From NCBI RefSeq assembly GCF_018603885.1, contig NZ_JAHGAW010000004.1, forward strand, positions 1 to 64,000: 64,000 bases of DNA, read 5' to 3'. This DNA comes from Sphingobium nicotianae. GTDB taxonomy: Bacteria > Pseudomonadota > Alphaproteobacteria > Sphingomonadales > Sphingomonadaceae. A model generated the notes under the pieces. The model was not told the origin of the DNA, did not search any database, and worked only from the letters and a program-made list of their open reading frames with translations. The number at the start of each line of letters is the position of its first letter. The stretch's first letter is position 1. A program made the position numbers and the translations under genes. Shown here in pieces: positions 56,669 to 64,000 of the stretch.

Positions 56669-57668
56669 CGCCTGTGCGCTCGCTCAGCTTGCGCTCCCAG
56701 GCGAGCGCGTGCGTCACGATCTCGCCCAGATCGGCATGGGCCGGCTTCCAGGGCAGGGTCGCGAGGATCGCCTTGTTGTCCGAGATGAGCGCGGGCGGAT
56801 CGCCGGCGCGGCGCGGCTCCATGCGGCGCGCCACTTTCATGTTGGTGACGCGATCGACGGCGTCGAGCACTTCGAGCACGGAGAAGCCTTTGCCGTAGCC
56901 CGCATTCATCGTGAGGTTGCGGCCGGGGTCGGCGATCAGCGCCTCGAGCGCCAGCACATGGGCGGCGGCGAGATCGCTGACATGGATATAGTCGCGCACG
57001 CCGGTGCCGTCCGGCGTGTCATAGTCGGTGCCGAACACGGCGACATGGCTGCGCTTGCCCAGCGCCGCCTCGACCGCGACCTTGATGAGATGCGTCGCGC
57101 CCGCGGTCGACTGGCCCGAGCGGCCCTGCGGATCGGCGCCCGCCACGTTGAAGTAGCGCAGCGCGCAATAGTTCAGCGGATGCGCGAAGGCGACGTCGGC
57201 CAGCATCAGTTCGGTCATGAGCTTGGACTGGCCATAGGGATTGATCGGCCGCTTGGGGCTGTCTTCGCGCACCGGGCTGACCTCGGGAATGCCGTAGGTC
57301 GCCGCGGTCGACGAGAAGATGAAATGGGGTACGCCCGCGTTGACGGCGGCCTCGATCAGGGCGCGGCTGTTGGCGGTGTTGTTGCGATAATATTTGAGCG
57401 GATTCTCGACCGATTCCGGCACGATGATCGAGCCGGCGAAATGCATGATGCCCTTGACGTCATGCTGCCGCAGCACGCCTTCCATGAAGGCGATGTCGCC
57501 AATGTCGCCCTCGACGAACACGGCATTCTCGTGGACCGCCCAGCGGAAGCCGGTGGTGAGATTGTCCACCACGACCACGGGCCAGCCGCCGTCGATCAGG
57601 GCGAGCACCGCATGGCTGCCGATATAGCCGGCGCCGCCGGTGACGAGGATGGTGGGTTTGTCGGTCAT
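56664..57668 (-). CDS. galE: UDP-glucose 4-epimerase
   Basis: 334 aa. NAD-binding GGAGYIGSHAVLALI near the N terminus, catalytic Ser/Tyr-x-x-x-Lys (NPYGQSKLM), and FNVAGADPQGRSGQ. It interconverts UDP-glucose and UDP-galactose for envelope polysaccharides. Start taken at MTDKPTILVTGG (57668); the ATG at 57677 is possible but only 2 bp from its ribosome site. Confidence 0.96.
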   Translation of the reverse strand: MTDKPTILVTGGAGYIGSHAVLALIDGGWPVVVVDNLTTGFRWAVHENAVFVEGDIGDIAFMEGVLRQHDVKGIMHFAGSIIVPESVENPLKYYRNNTANSRALIEAAVNAGVPHFIFSSTAATYGIPEVSPVREDSPKRPINPYGQSKLMTELMLADVAFAHPLNYCALRYFNVAGADPQGRSGQSTAGATHLIKVAVEAALGKRSHVAVFGTDYDTPDGTGVRDYIHVSDLAAAHVLALEALIADPGRNLTMNAGYGKGFSVLEVLDAVDRVTNMKVARRMEPRRAGDPPALISDNKAILATLPWKPAHADLGEIVTHALAWERKLSERTGG

Positions 57669-57761
57669 CTGGATCATGGCCTCCGGGGTCTCGGAATGGC
57701 GTTCCTATGGCGCAGGGATATTAGGAAGTCGTGTAATCAAGTGTCTTCGCCATCCTTTTCT

Positions 57762-57794
57762 CCGTTCGCCGTTCGACACTGTCAGGGCGAACGG
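57762..57794. repeat. Short palindromic unit
   Basis: CCGTTCGCC and GGCGAACGG, 9-bp perfect arms, 15-bp spacer. Intergenic. Confidence 0.7.
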
Positions 57795-57826
57795 CGTCTT
57801 GAGGCATGCTCGCACGCACTGACCGC

Positions 57827-57934
57827 TCAATAGAAGCGCGCGACTACCGGCACGACGACCATCATGAGGACGAGGATCGCGAGCGCTACCAACCAGTGGC
57901 GGTGCTTCCCGTCGTCCCGCGGCTGTCCTGTCAC
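57827..57934 (-). CDS. Small membrane protein, 35 aa, coupled to manC
   Basis: GTG start overlapping the manC stop (GTGA), then a polar N terminus (TGQPRDDGKHRHW) and a single TM helix (LVALAILVLMMVVVPVVARF), ending Tyr. The overlap and regular amphipathic layout argue it is real. Role unknown; perhaps an accessory to envelope sugar metabolism. Confidence 0.6.
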   Translation of the reverse strand: MTGQPRDDGKHRHWLVALAILVLMMVVVPVVARFY

Positions 57935-58989
57935 GGCTTGTTCACCCGTTCCGCCAGCGCAGCGACAGCCTTGCGGACGTCCTGCGACTTGCCGCGCGGC
58001 AGGATGAGAATCTCGTCGCCCGTGGCGATGACGATAAGATCGTTGGCGCCGACGACGGTGACGTGCGGACCGTCGCTGCGGATGAGGCAGCCCGTCGCCT
58101 CGATCGCATAGCTCGGGCCGTGCAGCGCATTGTTGGCCGCATCCTTGGGGGCGAGCGCATGCAGCGCATCCCAGCTGCCGACATCCGACCAGCCCATGGC
58201 GACCGGCGCGCAGGCGACCTTGTCGGCTCGCTCCATCACCGCATAGTCGATCGAGTCCGACGGGCAGGCAGCGAACGCCTCGGCGGCCGGCTGGATGATG
58301 TTGCCGCCATGGCTGGCGCCCGCCATCGCCGCGCGGGCCGCAGCCAGCATCGCCGGCTGATGCTGCGCCAGTGCTGCCAGATAGGCGCGCGCGCTGAACA
58401 GGAAGATGCCGGCATTCCAGACATGGCCGCCATCGGCCAGCATCTGCGCCGCGCGCGCGGCGTCCGGCTTCTCCACGAAGCGCGCGACCTTTCTGACGCC
58501 ATCGGCCAGCTCGTCACCGAGCGCGATATAGCCAAAGCCGGTCTCCGGCGCGTCCGGCTCGATGCCGAAGGTCACCAGCCAGCCCTGCGCCACCAGATCG
58601 CGCGCGCGCGCGATCGCGGCATGGAAGGCGGCGACGTCGGCGATGACATGGTCGCTCGGCATGACCAGCATCGCGCTGTCCTGCTCCTCCAGGGCGATCG
58701 CCGCGAGCGCGATGGCGGGCGCGGTGTTGCGCGCCATCGGCTCGAGGATGAGGGTCATGCCCTCGTCGCCCTGGTCATGGATGAGGTCGACATGCGCGGC
58801 ATTGCCGACGATCACCGGCGCCGTCGCACCGGCCAGTCCCGCGATCCGGGCCAGAGTGAGCTGGAACATCGTGCGCTCGTCGGTCAGCGCGATGAATTGC
58901 TTGGGCCGCTCGCCCCGACTCACCGGCCACAGCCGCGTGCCCGATCCACCGGACAGGATGACAGGCGTGATGGGCTGTTTAACGGGCAC
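57931..58989 (-). CDS. manC: Mannose-1-phosphate guanylyltransferase
   Basis: 352 aa. Makes GDP-mannose from GTP and mannose-1-phosphate. Signature PVILSGGSGTRLWPVSR, RPKQFIAL, VEKPDAA and NAGIFLF; no phosphomannose isomerase domain, so monofunctional. Start is GTG 58989 with AGGAG 9 bp upstream; the longer frame from 59049 is not conserved. Followed by a coupled 35-aa membrane protein. Confidence 0.93.
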   Translation of the reverse strand: MPVKQPITPVILSGGSGTRLWPVSRGERPKQFIALTDERTMFQLTLARIAGLAGATAPVIVGNAAHVDLIHDQGDEGMTLILEPMARNTAPAIALAAIALEEQDSAMLVMPSDHVIADVAAFHAAIARARDLVAQGWLVTFGIEPDAPETGFGYIALGDELADGVRKVARFVEKPDAARAAQMLADGGHVWNAGIFLFSARAYLAALAQHQPAMLAAARAAMAGASHGGNIIQPAAEAFAACPSDSIDYAVMERADKVACAPVAMGWSDVGSWDALHALAPKDAANNALHGPSYAIEATGCLIRSDGPHVTVVGANDLIVIATGDEILILPRGKSQDVRKAVAALAERVNKP

Positions 58990-59082
58990 AGCTAGAATCT
59001 CCTGAATGGCGTTGGTTCGCCTAGTGACGCAGGCGACGCGAAGCTGCAAGCGCTTCGCGGCCCGAGACGTTCCCGGACTTCC

Positions 59083-60066
59083 TCAGAATGCCTTGCTGAT
59101 CGAGCAGGCGGCCGGGCCGAGAATGACGACAAACAAGGTCGGCAGGATGAAGAGAATCAGCGGTACGGTCATGATCGCGGGCAGGCGCGCGGCCTTTTCC
59201 TCGGCGCGCATCATGCGGGCGTGGCGGAACTCGGCCGAGAGGACGCGCAGCGCCGAGGCGAGCGGCGTACCGTATTTTTCGGTCTGGATCATGGTGGTGA
59301 CGACACCCTTGAGGGCATCGAGCTTCACGCGCTCGGCGAGATTCTCGAACGCCATGCGGCGTTCGGTGAGGAAGCTCAGTTCGATTGCCGTGAGCTGGAA
59401 TTCCTCGCCAAGCTCGGGATAGGCGGCGCCCAGTTCCTTGGCGACACGCCCGAAGGCGGCGTCCACGGTGAGGCCCGCTTCGGCACAGATGACCAGAAGA
59501 TCGAGCGCGTCCGGAATGCCCTTGCGGATCTCCGCCGAGCGCTTGGTGATCAGATTGTTGACGTAGAGATCGGGCGCCTTGTAGCTCAGCAGCAATGCGC
59601 CGGCGAAGGTGCCGAACTTCCGCATCGAAGACCAGTCGGGCCACAGATCGACCCCATAGATCAGCAGCGCCGCGGTGACGCCGATCAGGATCGGCAGGGC
59701 CATGCGGCCGAAAATGATCGCGATGGCCCATTCCTTGGAGCGGATGCCGGCCTGGGCGAGCTTCTTCTGCGCCACCTTGAGCTGATCGTCCTGCAGCACC
59801 TTCATCGACGAGAGCAGGACGCGCATGCGATCGGTGGTGTCGTTCTGGTGAACGATCTTGGCGCGCCGCTTGCTGGCCGAGGCGGTGATGCCGGCCTTGA
59901 GCTGCTCGCGCCGCTCATTCAGCGCCTTGACGCGCTTCGTCATCGGGTCGCGCACGGTGGAGGCGACATAGATGGCGACGAGCACGGCGAAGGTCGCCAT
60001 TGCGGCCAGCAGGGTGCCGATGTCGGTGGCGGTCAGGCCGTAAAGGGTTGCGCCCTGGGACTGCAT
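59083..60066 (-). CDS. tadC: Tad pilus inner-membrane protein TadC
   Basis: 327 aa type II secretion F-like protein. Membrane helices near residues 18-38, 124-142, 158-172 and 302-322; the conserved GIPDALDLLVICAEAGLTVD motif and RRMAFENLAERVKLDALKGVV are typical of TadC. It forms the platform with TadB that energises Flp pilus assembly. Directly downstream of tadB. Confidence 0.93.
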   Translation of the reverse strand: MQSQGATLYGLTATDIGTLLAAMATFAVLVAIYVASTVRDPMTKRVKALNERREQLKAGITASASKRRAKIVHQNDTTDRMRVLLSSMKVLQDDQLKVAQKKLAQAGIRSKEWAIAIIFGRMALPILIGVTAALLIYGVDLWPDWSSMRKFGTFAGALLLSYKAPDLYVNNLITKRSAEIRKGIPDALDLLVICAEAGLTVDAAFGRVAKELGAAYPELGEEFQLTAIELSFLTERRMAFENLAERVKLDALKGVVTTMIQTEKYGTPLASALRVLSAEFRHARMMRAEEKAARLPAIMTVPLILFILPTLFVVILGPAACSISKAF

Positions 60067-60082
60067 GGTGTCGCGCGCTCCC

Positions 60083-61081
60083 TCAGATCTCGAAGTTGAT
60101 CATCTTGGCCATGATGAACACGCCGATGCCCATCCAGCCCATGCCGCCGATCGCGACCATCTGCATCAGGCCGAGGCCGAACAACGCATTGGGATCGCCG
60201 GTGAAGAAAGGCGTCATATACTGGAAGTTAATCCAGGAAATGAGGCCGAACACAAGGAAGGGCAGCGAGCCGATGATATAGGCCGACGCCTTGGATTCCG
60301 AGGACATTGCCTTGATCTTGAGCTTCATCTGCGCGCGCTGGCGCAGCACGCTGCCCAGATTGGCAAGCGTCTCGGCGAGATTGCCGCCGGTCTCGCGCTG
60401 GATGGCGAGCGTGATGCAGAAGAATTGGAATTCCGGTGTGCCGAGGCGCACGGCGGTCTCCTGCAAGGATTGGTCCGTGCTCTTGCCGATCTTGATCCGC
60501 TCGGTGATCAGCTTGAATTCCTCGCCGACCGGGCCGGGAATCTCCTGCGCCACCACGTTCATCGTCTCGCCGACCGGAAGCCCCGAGCGCAGGCCACGGA
60601 CCAGAAGGTCGAGCGCATCCGGGAAGTTGGCGGTGAACTTGTTGACGCGCCGTGCGATCAGTTTGCCGACGAAAAAGTGCGGGAGGCCGAAGCCGGCCGC
60701 AAGCCCGACCAGCAGCGAGGGCAGCAGGGAAAAGCCGCGCAGCGACAACAGCCCGAAGAACAGGATCGCGAGCCCCGCCGAGGTCGCCATATACTGGCTG
60801 AGCGTCCACTTCTTGCCGGTCATGGCAAGGCGCCTGGCAAGCTGCTCGGGATTGGGGATGATCGAGGTGAGGAGCTGATGCTTCTCCACCTTTCGGGAGC
60901 CGATCGCCTTGCGCATGCGCGCTTCGAGCTGGTTGAGATCCGAAGCGGCGTGACGACCCTTGATCGCGGTCATGCGGCGCGCGCGGGCGCGCTCAGGCGA
61001 GGGACCGGCGAACGCGAAGAAAAGCATCGCGACCATCGCCAGGGCGAGCAGGATCAGCAGGAGCAGCCTTGCGTCGATCAT
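60083..61081 (-). CDS. tadB: Tad pilus inner-membrane protein TadB
   Basis: 332 aa T2SF protein. N-terminal membrane helix (LLLLILLALAMVAMLFFAF), FPDALDLLVRGLRSGLPVGE, FCITLAIQRETGGNLAETL, and C-terminal helices. Start taken at MIDARLLL (ATG 61081); ATG 61093 also possible. Pairs with TadC. No cpaF ATPase gene lies between cpaE and tadB. Confidence 0.93.
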   Translation of the reverse strand: MIDARLLLLILLALAMVAMLFFAFAGPSPERARARRMTAIKGRHAASDLNQLEARMRKAIGSRKVEKHQLLTSIIPNPEQLARRLAMTGKKWTLSQYMATSAGLAILFFGLLSLRGFSLLPSLLVGLAAGFGLPHFFVGKLIARRVNKFTANFPDALDLLVRGLRSGLPVGETMNVVAQEIPGPVGEEFKLITERIKIGKSTDQSLQETAVRLGTPEFQFFCITLAIQRETGGNLAETLANLGSVLRQRAQMKLKIKAMSSESKASAYIIGSLPFLVFGLISWINFQYMTPFFTGDPNALFGLGLMQMVAIGGMGWMGIGVFIMAKMINFEI

Positions 61082-61149
61082 CGTCCCATCCACTCAATCA
61101 TCCTGCGACGGCGCGCGGCCGAGGCTCACTGTGCGCCGAAGCCATCGGC

Positions 61150-62457
61150 TCAGTCTTCGACCAGAGCGGCGTCCGCCTTGGTCTTCGCCTTGCCCGGCTT
61201 GGGCAGCTTGACCTCGAGCAGGCGGCTCAGCAGCGATCCGCCGGTTTTCTTCTTGGCGAGCAGCGTCTTGTCCTTCACCACCTCTGTGGCGCCCGTGTCG
61301 GTTAGCGTCTGGCTCAGCTGCAGCAGCGTCTGGCCCAGCTTGCTAGACTTGCCGCTCTCCGCCACGGTCTTACCGAGCTTGGCGGCCTGGGTCGTGACCT
61401 TGGCGTCATAGGGCAGGATCATGTCGACCGGCCGCTCGATCGAATGCTCGAAATCCTTGCGCGCGATCTCGACGTGGCCGGCCTGCACCTTGTTGGCCAC
61501 GACGACGACATGCGAGCTCGGCGCATTGGACTTGAGCCAGGAGAGCACACGGATCGTGTCGCGCGCGGCGGCGAGGGTGAACTCGGTGACGACGACCACG
61601 ACGTTGGATTCGTGGACGAGATGCGGGTGCTGCACGAGCATCGGGCGCGGCAGGTCGACGAAGGTCCATTCGAAGGCGCCGCGCAGCTCTTCCTCGAGCT
61701 GATAATAAGCCGATCCATCGGTAATCAAAGGCTGGCTGATCGGCGCCTCGGCCGACAGGAGGGCCAACGTCTCGCTGGCGCGCACCATCGCGCGCTCGAT
61801 GAACAGGCCGTCGATGCGGCTCGGATTCTCGACCGCGTCGGTGAGGCCGCGGCCGGGCTCGAGGTCCATCGAGAGCGCGCCGGTGCCGAAATGCACGTCG
61901 AGATCGAGCAGCGCCGTCGGGCGCTTGCCCTTGGTGCTGCTCAGATAAGCGAGCGAGGTCGCGACGGTCGAGGCGCCGACGCCGCCGCGCGTGCCGATCA
62001 CCGTGACCATCAGGTGCGGGCGATCGTCGACCATGTCGGTCTTGGGCGCGAGGAACACCGCCTGCGCGCTCGCCAGCGTGTCGCGCAGGGCGTCCGCCGA
62101 GAGGGGCTTCAGCAGATAGTCCTGGATGCCGCTGGCGACGAGATCGCGGTAGAGGCGTACGTCGTTGACCTGCCCGCTGGCGATCACGACGGTGCCGGGC
62201 TCGCAGACCTCGGCGAGGCTGTTGATGTCGTTCAGCGGATCGCCCGATTCCGAGAGATCGACGAACAGCACGTTGGGACTCGCCGACATGGACAGCGACT
62301 GGACCGCATTGCGCAGCCCGCCCTTGTACACCTTCTCGATCGGCCAGCCCATTTCCTGGACGACGGCGCGGATGAGATCGAGGCTATGCTCGTCGCAGAC
62401 ATAGGCATGGAAGGGGTCGCGGCCATTGGGACCGGATGGTTTCCAGGGTGCGTTCAT
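61150..62457 (-). CDS. cpaE: Pilus assembly protein CpaE
   Basis: 435 aa. N-terminal receiver-like domain (LFVDLSESGDPLNDINSLAE), then a MinD/ParA-like P-loop with VTVIGTRGGVGASTVATSLA and a long Lys-rich tail. CpaE localises pilus machinery at the cell pole. ATG 62457 (MNAPWKPSG); one base after the cpaD stop. 68 bp separate it from tadB. Confidence 0.93.
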   Translation of the reverse strand: MNAPWKPSGPNGRDPFHAYVCDEHSLDLIRAVVQEMGWPIEKVYKGGLRNAVQSLSMSASPNVLFVDLSESGDPLNDINSLAEVCEPGTVVIASGQVNDVRLYRDLVASGIQDYLLKPLSADALRDTLASAQAVFLAPKTDMVDDRPHLMVTVIGTRGGVGASTVATSLAYLSSTKGKRPTALLDLDVHFGTGALSMDLEPGRGLTDAVENPSRIDGLFIERAMVRASETLALLSAEAPISQPLITDGSAYYQLEEELRGAFEWTFVDLPRPMLVQHPHLVHESNVVVVVTEFTLAAARDTIRVLSWLKSNAPSSHVVVVANKVQAGHVEIARKDFEHSIERPVDMILPYDAKVTTQAAKLGKTVAESGKSSKLGQTLLQLSQTLTDTGATEVVKDKTLLAKKKTGGSLLSRLLEVKLPKPGKAKTKADAALVED

Positions 62458-62458
62458 C

Positions 62459-63118
62459 TCAACTTCCTCCTGCCGACATGGCTTGCAGACCGCCAGCGCC
62501 CGTCGGTGCCTTGTCCTTATATGCCTTGATCGCCTTGCCGCTCTCGACGCCCTTGTCGTCGATGCCGCGCTCATGACCCTGCACGAGATCCTGCGGGTCG
62601 GCGATCATCGCGGCGAGGTTGCTGGCGGTGGCGCAGCCATAATTGTCGCTGAGGCCGGCGGTGAAGTCGGCTTCGCCCTTGTCGCGCCAGCTCGGGCAAC
62701 CCGGGACGGTGGCGACGGACCGGCTGACGACGACGCGCACGGCGCCGGCCGCCGGTTCGCCGACGGTCGCAGGCGCCTCGCCTTCGATCAGCAGGCCCTC
62801 ACGGCCGACGACCTGGGCGATGCCGTCATGCATGGCGAGCGAGCCTGTATTGGCGCCCGCCAGCGAGACATGATCGCCATAGCCGAGGCCCAGCGCCTTG
62901 AACCAGACGGAGAGGCGCTTCTGCTCGGACGGGCTGAGCGCGCCGGAACTGTCGGCCACGACATCGAACACGAAATCGGTGCGCTCGACGACCGGCTGGT
63001 GCTTCGGCTCCAAGCCGCGTTCGACCTTGCCGGCGGTGGCCGGCGAGAGCGTCAGCAGGATGCCCAGGGTCAGTGCCGGAGCACCGCGGCGAAGGAAGAA
63101 GCGCATCTTGTCCATCAT
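62459..63118 (-). CDS. cpaD: Pilus assembly protein CpaD
   Basis: 219 aa. Signal peptide (MRFFLRRGAPALTLGILLTL, ending ATAG), Ala-rich domain with DNYGCATASNLAAMIADPQDL, the signature of CpaD/TadE-associated outer-membrane pilus proteins, with one conserved Cys. Between cpaC and cpaE. Confidence 0.93.
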   Translation of the reverse strand: MMDKMRFFLRRGAPALTLGILLTLSPATAGKVERGLEPKHQPVVERTDFVFDVVADSSGALSPSEQKRLSVWFKALGLGYGDHVSLAGANTGSLAMHDGIAQVVGREGLLIEGEAPATVGEPAAGAVRVVVSRSVATVPGCPSWRDKGEADFTAGLSDNYGCATASNLAAMIADPQDLVQGHERGIDDKGVESGKAIKAYKDKAPTGAGGLQAMSAGGS

Positions 63119-63132
63119 AAGTCCTTCCCTCG

Positions 63133-64000
63133 TCAGAAGCTGAAGCCAGGCGCGGCCGCCTTGCCTTTGCCCTTGGACGTCTTGGTGCCGACCTGGTCGG
63201 GCGTGACGGTCGTGGGCGCGGCGGCCTGCGGCACAGGCCGCTTTTTCTTTCCGTCGCCGTCATGAAGCTGGCTGGTGAAAATCTGCTGGGCGTCCGTCGG
63301 GTTGCGATAGCCGTCGGTCGGCAGGGCGATGTCGCGCGCGTTGACCGGCTTCACCAGATATGGCGTCACCACGATCACCAGTTCGGTCTCCTGCCGGCGC
63401 CAGCCCTTCGACTTGAAGAGATTGCCCAGGATCGGCAGGTCGCCGAGGAACGGCGCCTTGTCGATCGTGTTGGAGGAGGAGGTCGAGAGCAGGCCGCCGA
63501 TCACGAAGCTCTGGCCGGAGCCGAGCTCCACCGTCGTTTCGGCGCGGCGGGTCGAGACGCCGGGGATCGTAAAGCTGTTGAGGCGAACGCCCGCGCTCGC
63601 GTCGAGCTGCGAGACCTCCGGGCGGACGCGCATCGAGATGCGGCCGTCGGCCAGCACGGTCGGCGTGAAGGCGAGGCTGACGCCATATTGCTTGAACTCG
63701 ACCGAGACATTGCCGAGCGAGCTCGACAGCGGGATCGGGATCTCGCCGCCGGCCAGGAAGCTGGCGGTCTCGCCCGACAGTGCCGTCAGGTTCGGGTTGG
63801 CGAGCGTAGTCGACAGACCCTGCGTTTCCGCAAGGTCGAGCGCGCCGAGGATGTCCAGGCCGAAGAGCTTCGTGTCAAAGCCAAGCGTCGATCCGCTGGT
63901 CTGCGATGTGATGGCGGTGCCGATCGCCTCCTTCGTTGTCTTGAAGAGACCGGTATTCGGATCGATCGCATAGCCCTGAGGCGCCTTAAGGCCATTGCCC
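63133..64000 (-). CDS. cpaC: CpaC/RcpA secretin, partial
   Basis: At least 288 aa of the secretin through which Flp pili exit, truncated at the window edge. LSGETASFLAGGEIPIPLSS, VSVEFKQYGVSLAFTPTVLA and VELGSGQSFVIGGLL show the secretin domain, followed by KAPFLGDLPILGNLFK and the Lys/Pro-rich tail. The upstream N-terminal domains lie outside the window. Confidence 0.95.
   Translation of the reverse strand, partial: GNGLKAPQGYAIDPNTGLFKTTKEAIGTAITSQTSGSTLGFDTKLFGLDILGALDLAETQGLSTTLANPNLTALSGETASFLAGGEIPIPLSSSLGNVSVEFKQYGVSLAFTPTVLADGRISMRVRPEVSQLDASAGVRLNSFTIPGVSTRRAETTVELGSGQSFVIGGLLSTSSSNTIDKAPFLGDLPILGNLFKSKGWRRQETELVIVVTPYLVKPVNARDIALPTDGYRNPTDAQQIFTSQLHDGDGKKKRPVPQAAAPTTVTPDQVGTKTSKGKGKAAAPGFSF

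Overview
The window looks like a chromosomal segment from a high-GC alphaproteobacterium of the order Sphingomonadales (Sphingomonadaceae). The basis is the gene repertoire: a DesB-type gallate dioxygenase, a LOV-HTH photoreceptor like Erythrobacter EL222, a MipA/OmpV protein, a TonB-dependent receptor, and tad/cpa pilus genes. A candidate LexA box of the alphaproteobacterial GTTC-N7-GTTC form also fits. I saw no rRNA, tRNA, CRISPR array or prophage.

Layout. 0.4-12.9 kb: LOV-HTH regulator, gallate dioxygenase, an SRAP-fold protein that has lost its catalytic residues, cupin, DUF481, DUF3175, a 2H phosphoesterase behind a candidate SOS box, a DODA-type dioxygenase, a secreted peptidase, and several small proteins. 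12.9-16.4 kb: an accessory patch with two copies of a DUF4440 gene flanking an AbrB/Doc toxin-antitoxin pair. It also holds a stand-alone reverse transcriptase preceded by a non-coding region with a perfect 98-bp direct repeat of 339-bp period. 16.4-18.9 kb: a TPP riboswitch controlling an unknown 4-TM protein plus thiC. 18.9-36 kb: mostly core genes (MipA, TetR with twin operators and a flavin monooxygenase-like gene, tgt, cfa, glnE, bcp, TonB receptor, TSUP transporter, M23 peptidase, HesB/IscA protein, xthA).

36.0-41.3 kb: comM is split by a complete 3768-bp IS1595-family element with 27-bp perfect terminal inverted repeats and an 8-bp target duplication. It carries cargo including a Panacea-domain (DUF4065) toxin-antitoxin-like pair. 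41.9-47.4 kb: a divergent HxlR regulator and a tight nine-gene operon of VOC, GST, DUF1428, DUF4287 and SRPBCC proteins. 47.5-58.9 kb: isochorismatase-like hydrolase, an HTH-VOC fusion, MarR regulators, yebC-DUF3147-ruvC (each overlapping the next), polA, a CHAD protein, galE and manC with a coupled 35-aa membrane protein. 59-64 kb: tad pilus genes cpaC-cpaD-cpaE-tadB-tadC, with no cpaF between cpaE and tadB. cpaC runs off the window.

The most intriguing locus is the reverse transcriptase at 14.6-15.8 kb with its repeat-bounded leader. The repeat period is divisible by three, and one frame stays open through more than a full period. That recalls template-based defence RT systems, but the link is inference. 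Several palindromic intergenic repeats lie between core genes.
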